A stretch of 8,703 nt of DNA, taken from NCBI GenBank assembly GCA_000434215.1, contig HF999708.1, positions 1 through 8,703 on the forward strand, written 5' to 3'. The notes under the pieces are model-generated. The model was not told where the DNA came from, searched no databases, and saw nothing but the letters and a program-made list of their open reading frames with translations. Each line of letters starts with the position of its first letter. Position 1 is the stretch's first letter. This DNA is from Bacteroides sp. CAG:144 (GTDB lineage: Bacteria > Bacteroidota > Bacteroidia > Bacteroidales > UBA11471). A program made the position numbers and the translations under genes. Below, piece by piece: positions 4,756 to 8,703 of this stretch.

Positions 4756-7700
4756 TTATCCATTCAATCCGTGAATAAAAAGTAACATTCTGTTTATTAC
4801 ATTGACGTCGCTCACACCGCTGTCGAAATCGAGAGACAGCAGATTCATTTGCGGATATATTGTCTTTATTTTCTTTTCGACACCTTTCGAGACGATATGG
4901 TTGGCAATACAGCCGAAAGGTTGCAGGCTGACTACGTGGTCTACCCCGTGGTGCGCCATAGAGACTATTTCGGCCGGTAACAGCCAACCTTCGCCGAATT
5001 GTGCATAAAGAGGTAATATCTCTTTACCGTAACGAGATGTCTCGAAAATATCGGGAAAGGGCTGGAATAGTGGGAAATGCGAAGCGGCACGATTGTATTT
5101 TTCGACCTGTCGGCGTACAAGGGCATAAACCCGATGCAAAACAAAATCAGGGATTTTTTTAGCCTCCAGATAATTATCTTGATTGACTTGTTTGTTGACG
5201 AACGATTGCAGGAAAAATTCTGTTAATGTGGGCGGGACGACTTCGATATGCTGATCGACAAGCCAAGATGAGATATTCTTTTGGGCGAATGCATGGAATT
5301 TCAAGAAAATTTCTCCCACAATTCCTACTTTCGGTACTTGCTTGTCGACATCGGTGATCGATGTAAAACGGTCTGCTGCCTCTCTTGTCAAGGCGAGCAG
5401 TTCGCTCGGTTTGTTCTGTCTTATCGCTTGACGGGCCTTGTCGAGATAGTAATCTCGCCAGAATGCAGCTGCTCCCTCTTCTTTTTCCCGTGCAACCGCT
5501 GTATAATAGAACTTGGCGATACAATCGCTGAAAAGAACCGCAGCCAATGCAATAGGCAGGATTTTGAGCCAGTTGACCCGGAACCCCGGCTGTGGGTTGT
5601 CGAATGCATCTCCCCAAGAAACCGAGACAACAGGAACATCGGCATATCCTGCATCGACCAGAGCTTTCTTGATAAGGGCGATATACCCGGTGGCGCGGCA
5701 TTGACCACCCGTTTGCGTCATCGCTACGGCTGTCTTGGAGGGTTCGTATCGACCTTCTTTGAAAGCTTTGATGATGTCGCCGACGACCAGTGTCGCCGGA
5801 TAGCATACCTCGTTGTTGGCATATTGTAATCCGTAATCGGCGGCAATTCTGTCGCTCATCGGCAGCACATCGACGTCGTAGCCCACCAGCCGAAATAGGT
5901 CGGGAATCAGCGGCGAGATAAACGGCGTAAAAAACGGTACGATGATTTTACGGCGTACATCGTCCGATGTATAAGGGGGTGTTGTTATGAAGGGCAATAC
6001 TTTTGGTTTGGGGCCGTGTTTCATTTTCAGACTTTCGATAACTGAACGTACCCGCAAACGTATGGATCCAATATTGTTTACGTCATCGATTTTCAGTAAC
6101 GTGTGGCTTTTCCCGTGTCGATGCAGCAACTCTTTTACTTCATCGACGAGAAATGCGTCGGGGCCGCACCCGAAAGAGGTGAGTTGTATGAACTGCACGT
6201 TGTCGTCTTGCTCGGCAGCCCAACGGGCTGCTGCCAAAATGCGGTTGGGATAGGCCCACTGTGAGATAAATCTCGATTCTTGGGGCATTGTATGTTCGCC
6301 TCTGACGATGTCGTCGGTGATTACATCTACTCCCATAGAAGCGATCATGTCGGAAATTTTGTGTTGAATGAGCATATCCGAATGATAAGGACGACCGGCC
6401 AATAGTACCGTCAGGCGTTTTCCGGAGATATTTTCCCGGAAAATCGATTGCATATAGTCGGTAACAGACTTTTCGTATTCACGTTGTGCCTGTAATGCCG
6501 TAGCGAAAGCCTCCTTGATGTTTTTCTCTGTGATTCCCAGCCCTTTTAAATAAGAGCAACATTGTCGGAAAAGAGCTTTTTCGTCTTTGAAAGTTATGAC
6601 TGGCGTATCGATAGGAATACTCAGCGGCATCACGCTTTTGGCGATTTCGGAATATCCCGAGACGATAGGGCAGTTGTAGCTGTTTACACGGGTCTTGTCG
6701 GAGAGACGTTCGTACACGACATACGGGAAGAAAATGCGGTCGACCTGTTGCTCGCAGAGATTTGAAAGATGGCTGTGTACCACTTTGGCCGGGAAACATA
6801 TATTATCGGACATTACCCATTTGGCTGCACGTTCATAGGCTTTGTAGTCGGATGGCGACGACAAGATTACATTCATGCCCGCTTTGGTAAAGAGTGTATG
6901 CCAGAAAGGGTAATTTTCATACATGTTCAGGCATCGGGGTATTCCTATGGTCGGACCGTTCAGATTCCCTGACAGCCGGTCGAAAAGCAACTTGTTTTTC
7001 TCCGGATAAGCGTTCGTCCCTTTCTTTGAAGACTCACCTTTGTTTGAAAAAACTTTTTCGCATTTATTCCCGGAATAGTAGGTATTTCCGCCGGTGAAAT
7101 CATACCGATGTATCAGACATTGGTTGGTACACCCGTGGCAAGACATTTGTCGGGTCGTGTATACGGCTCCTTGTATCAAAGTGTCGGGTGTCATGCCCTT
7201 GAATGAGGGATTTCGGCTTTGGGCGTACAGAGCGCAACCGTATGCGCCCATCAGCTCAGGTCGGTCGCTGCGAAATACCGTGTGTCCCGACATTTTCTCG
7301 AATGCCCTTACCACAGCATCGTTCCGCATCGTCCCTCCCTGTACGACGATACAATCGCCGAACGACGAGAAATCATTTATCTTCAAAACTTTATGCAGAC
7401 AATTTTTTACGACGGAGTATGCAAGGCCGGCGGCTATATCGCCGACCGAGGCTCCTTCGCGCAGTACCTGCTTGACTTTGGAATTCATGAATACCGTGCA
7501 TCGGGTTCCCAGATCGCAAGGACTGTCCGCCAAGCAGGCCAGTCGGGCAAACTCGGAAACTTCGTGCCCTAACGTGCGGGAAAAAGTTTCTATAAAAGAG
7601 CCGCAGCCCGACGAGCATGCCTCGTTGAGTTCCATGCGTGTGAGTATGCCTTTGTCGACGAATATCGCTTTCATATCCTGCCCGCCTATGTCGAGGATAA

Positions 7701-8703
7701 AAGATACCCGCTCGTTCAGCTGGCGGGCGGCCATATAATGGGCGACGGTTTCGATGATACCTTCGTCGAGGCCGAAAGCTGCTTTTATCAACTCTTCTCC
7801 GTAACCGGTAACGCAACTGCCTGTAATATGCAGTATGACGGAGTTTGACGCGCATTGATTTTGCAGGGAAATCAACCCTTCTTTGACGGCCAGTATCGGG
7901 TTTCCGTTGTTCGATACGTAGTGAGTAAACAATATTTCTTTATCGGAGTTGAGCAGAATGATTTTGGTGGTCGTAGAGCCCGAATCGATACCGAGGTAGG
8001 CCTCCTGTATGCCGGGTTCCCACCGGGCATAACGCATGGAAGAAAGTGATTTCTCATTACGCCATTGTGTGTAAGAATCTTCATTCGGAAATAACGGGTC
8101 GAGCCTGTGAGTAAGTATGTTGATCTTTTGCGCCTGATTTCCTTTCCATTCCTCCAAGAGTTCTTTTGCCGTAAGCGATCTGCCGTCTTCTGCCGATAAT
8201 GCTGCACCCCATGCAGGTATCAGATGACTTTGCCCGGGAACAACCCAATCACCGTCGGACAACCGCAGATAATCGACAAAAGCTTTTCTTAATGCCGGAA
8301 TAAAAGTCAACGGCCCGCCGCAAAAGAGTATCGGCAATGATATGTCGCACCCCCGGGAGAGGGTCGTGATGGTCTGTACGGCAACAGCATGGAATACCGA
8401 TGCAGCCACATCTTCTTTGGAGACGTTCTTTGCCAGAAGATTCTGTACATCGGTTTTGGAGAAAACCCCGCAGCGAGAAGCGATCGGGTAGACTGTTTGG
8501 GCGCGTAGGGCCAAATTGCTCATATCATCGACGGAAGTACCGAGTAATACAGCCATCTGATCGATGAATGCGCCGGTTCCTCCCGCACAGTTCCCGTTCA
8601 TGCGCAAGTCTACCGGGCGATCTTTGTGGAGAAAAACGACTTTGGCGTCTTCTCCGCCTATATCGATTATCGCGCGTATGGAAGGGTATAGTTCCGTTAC
8701 GAA
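4756..8703 (-). CDS. Fused double-ASKHA acyl-CoA dehydratase activase / dehydratase-like protein, 5' end outside window
   Basis: The visible 1315 residues belong to the large BcrAD/BadFG-type activases (with DUF2229) related to the 2-hydroxyglutaryl-CoA dehydratase activator. Such activases use ATP to fire single electrons at very low potential through a [4Fe-4S] cluster. Numbering starts at the first visible codon. The end of ASKHA domain 1 has DIGGED (14-19), NCAGGTG with Cys-39, and Cys-78. ASKHA domain 2 is complete: phosphate loop DSGSTTTK (240-247), DIGGQD (338-343), Cys-363 in NEACSSGCG and Cys-402 in CTVF; the last two correspond to the known bridging-cluster ligands. Next is a C-x2-C-x3-C-x18-C motif (522, 525, 529, 548). 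Then come dehydratase-like regions with Cys in RCLNMYENYPF (591), FGCGPD (846), GGQCRATGY (1002) and QPFGC (1265). By comparison with domain 2, about 90-100 residues are missing at the N terminus. The substrate of these fused proteins is unknown to me. No separate dehydratase subunits are in view; TetR follows directly. Confidence 0.9.
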   Translation of the reverse strand, partial: FVTELYPSIRAIIDIGGEDAKVVFLHKDRPVDLRMNGNCAGGTGAFIDQMAVLLGTSVDDMSNLALRAQTVYPIASRCGVFSKTDVQNLLAKNVSKEDVAASVFHAVAVQTITTLSRGCDISLPILFCGGPLTFIPALRKAFVDYLRLSDGDWVVPGQSHLIPAWGAALSAEDGRSLTAKELLEEWKGNQAQKINILTHRLDPLFPNEDSYTQWRNEKSLSSMRYARWEPGIQEAYLGIDSGSTTTKIILLNSDKEILFTHYVSNNGNPILAVKEGLISLQNQCASNSVILHITGSCVTGYGEELIKAAFGLDEGIIETVAHYMAARQLNERVSFILDIGGQDMKAIFVDKGILTRMELNEACSSGCGSFIETFSRTLGHEVSEFARLACLADSPCDLGTRCTVFMNSKVKQVLREGASVGDIAAGLAYSVVKNCLHKVLKINDFSSFGDCIVVQGGTMRNDAVVRAFEKMSGHTVFRSDRPELMGAYGCALYAQSRNPSFKGMTPDTLIQGAVYTTRQMSCHGCTNQCLIHRYDFTGGNTYYSGNKCEKVFSNKGESSKKGTNAYPEKNKLLFDRLSGNLNGPTIGIPRCLNMYENYPFWHTLFTKAGMNVILSSPSDYKAYERAAKWVMSDNICFPAKVVHSHLSNLCEQQVDRIFFPYVVYERLSDKTRVNSYNCPIVSGYSEIAKSVMPLSIPIDTPVITFKDEKALFRQCCSYLKGLGITEKNIKEAFATALQAQREYEKSVTDYMQSIFRENISGKRLTVLLAGRPYHSDMLIQHKISDMIASMGVDVITDDIVRGEHTMPQESRFISQWAYPNRILAAARWAAEQDDNVQFIQLTSFGCGPDAFLVDEVKELLHRHGKSHTLLKIDDVNNIGSIRLRVRSVIESLKMKHGPKPKVLPFITTPPYTSDDVRRKIIVPFFTPFISPLIPDLFRLVGYDVDVLPMSDRIAADYGLQYANNEVCYPATLVVGDIIKAFKEGRYEPSKTAVAMTQTGGQCRATGYIALIKKALVDAGYADVPVVSVSWGDAFDNPQPGFRVNWLKILPIALAAVLFSDCIAKFYYTAVAREKEEGAAAFWRDYYLDKARQAIRQNKPSELLALTREAADRFTSITDVDKQVPKVGIVGEIFLKFHAFAQKNISSWLVDQHIEVVPPTLTEFFLQSFVNKQVNQDNYLEAKKIPDFVLHRVYALVRRQVEKYNRAASHFPLFQPFPDIFETSRYGKEILPLYAQFGEGWLLPAEIVSMAHHGVDHVVSLQPFGCIANHIVSKGVEKKIKTIYPQMNLLSLDFDSGVSDVNVINRMLLFIHGLNG

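Noticed and set aside
4145..4987. 280-residue version of the TetR protein starting at 4987
   Set aside because: The extra 78 residues are out-of-frame reading of the activase 3' end and are not TetR-like; the ATG at 4753 gives the normal family length.
5174..5806. Minus-strand 210-codon frame inside the activase gene
   Set aside because: It overlaps the activase in another frame on the same strand, and its composition lacks any domain pattern.
7094..7738. Plus-strand 214-codon frame
   Set aside because: It is antisense to the conserved second ASKHA domain and is explained by the codon structure of that gene.
1..8703. Insertion sequence, CRISPR array, tRNA, phage or anti-phage system
   Set aside because: No transposase, repeat-spacer pattern, tRNA cloverleaf, integrase or defence-type domain was seen; the genes are ordinary chromosomal functions.

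Overview
The window looks like chromosomal DNA of a member of the order Bacteroidales (phylum Bacteroidota). The reasons are the promoter signals (TTG, about 20 bases, then TAnnTTTG), the lack of Shine-Dalgarno sequences, a CCDC81-type HU/SPOR protein, a Bacteroidota-type PL1 pectate lyase and a giant fused acyl-CoA dehydratase activase. Genus cannot be fixed from the sequence. No mobile element, CRISPR array, tRNA or rRNA is seen.

Layout. (1) Bases 1-1178, minus strand: most of a TrpB2-type tryptophan synthase beta chain, running off the left edge. (2) Bases 1179-1419: a regulatory leader for that gene, with a promoter, a 17-codon leader peptide containing two Trp codons, and mutually exclusive antiterminator and terminator hairpins. 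(3) Bases 1420-2808, minus: a secreted family 1 pectate lyase. (4) Bases 2809-3182: a divergent intergenic region with a good promoter for the lyase and a promoter that places the next gene's start codon at or near the transcription start. (5) Bases 3183-4091, plus: a membrane protein joining a cytoplasmic HU-like DNA-binding fold to a periplasmic SPOR domain. (6) Bases 4105-4146: a perfect 42-base palindrome, the shared terminator of two convergent units. (7) Bases 4145-4753, minus: a TetR-family repressor. (8) Bases 4756-8703, minus: a very large double-ASKHA activase fused to dehydratase-like domains, entering from the right edge and separated from the TetR start by 2 bases, so the two form one operon.

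How the parts work together. The most notable element is the leader of trpB2. It has the complete logic of ribosome-stalling attenuation: a short reading frame with Trp codons over arm 1, a stop codon just before arm 2, arm 2 able to pair with arm 3 over about 15 base pairs, and arm 3 alternatively forming a hairpin with arm 4 followed by eight T. This predicts that trpB2 is expressed when charged tRNA-Trp is scarce. The activase and the TetR regulator form a second functional pair, probably an ATP-driven low-potential electron transfer protein and its own regulator. The pectate lyase and the HU/SPOR protein have no evident link to either.
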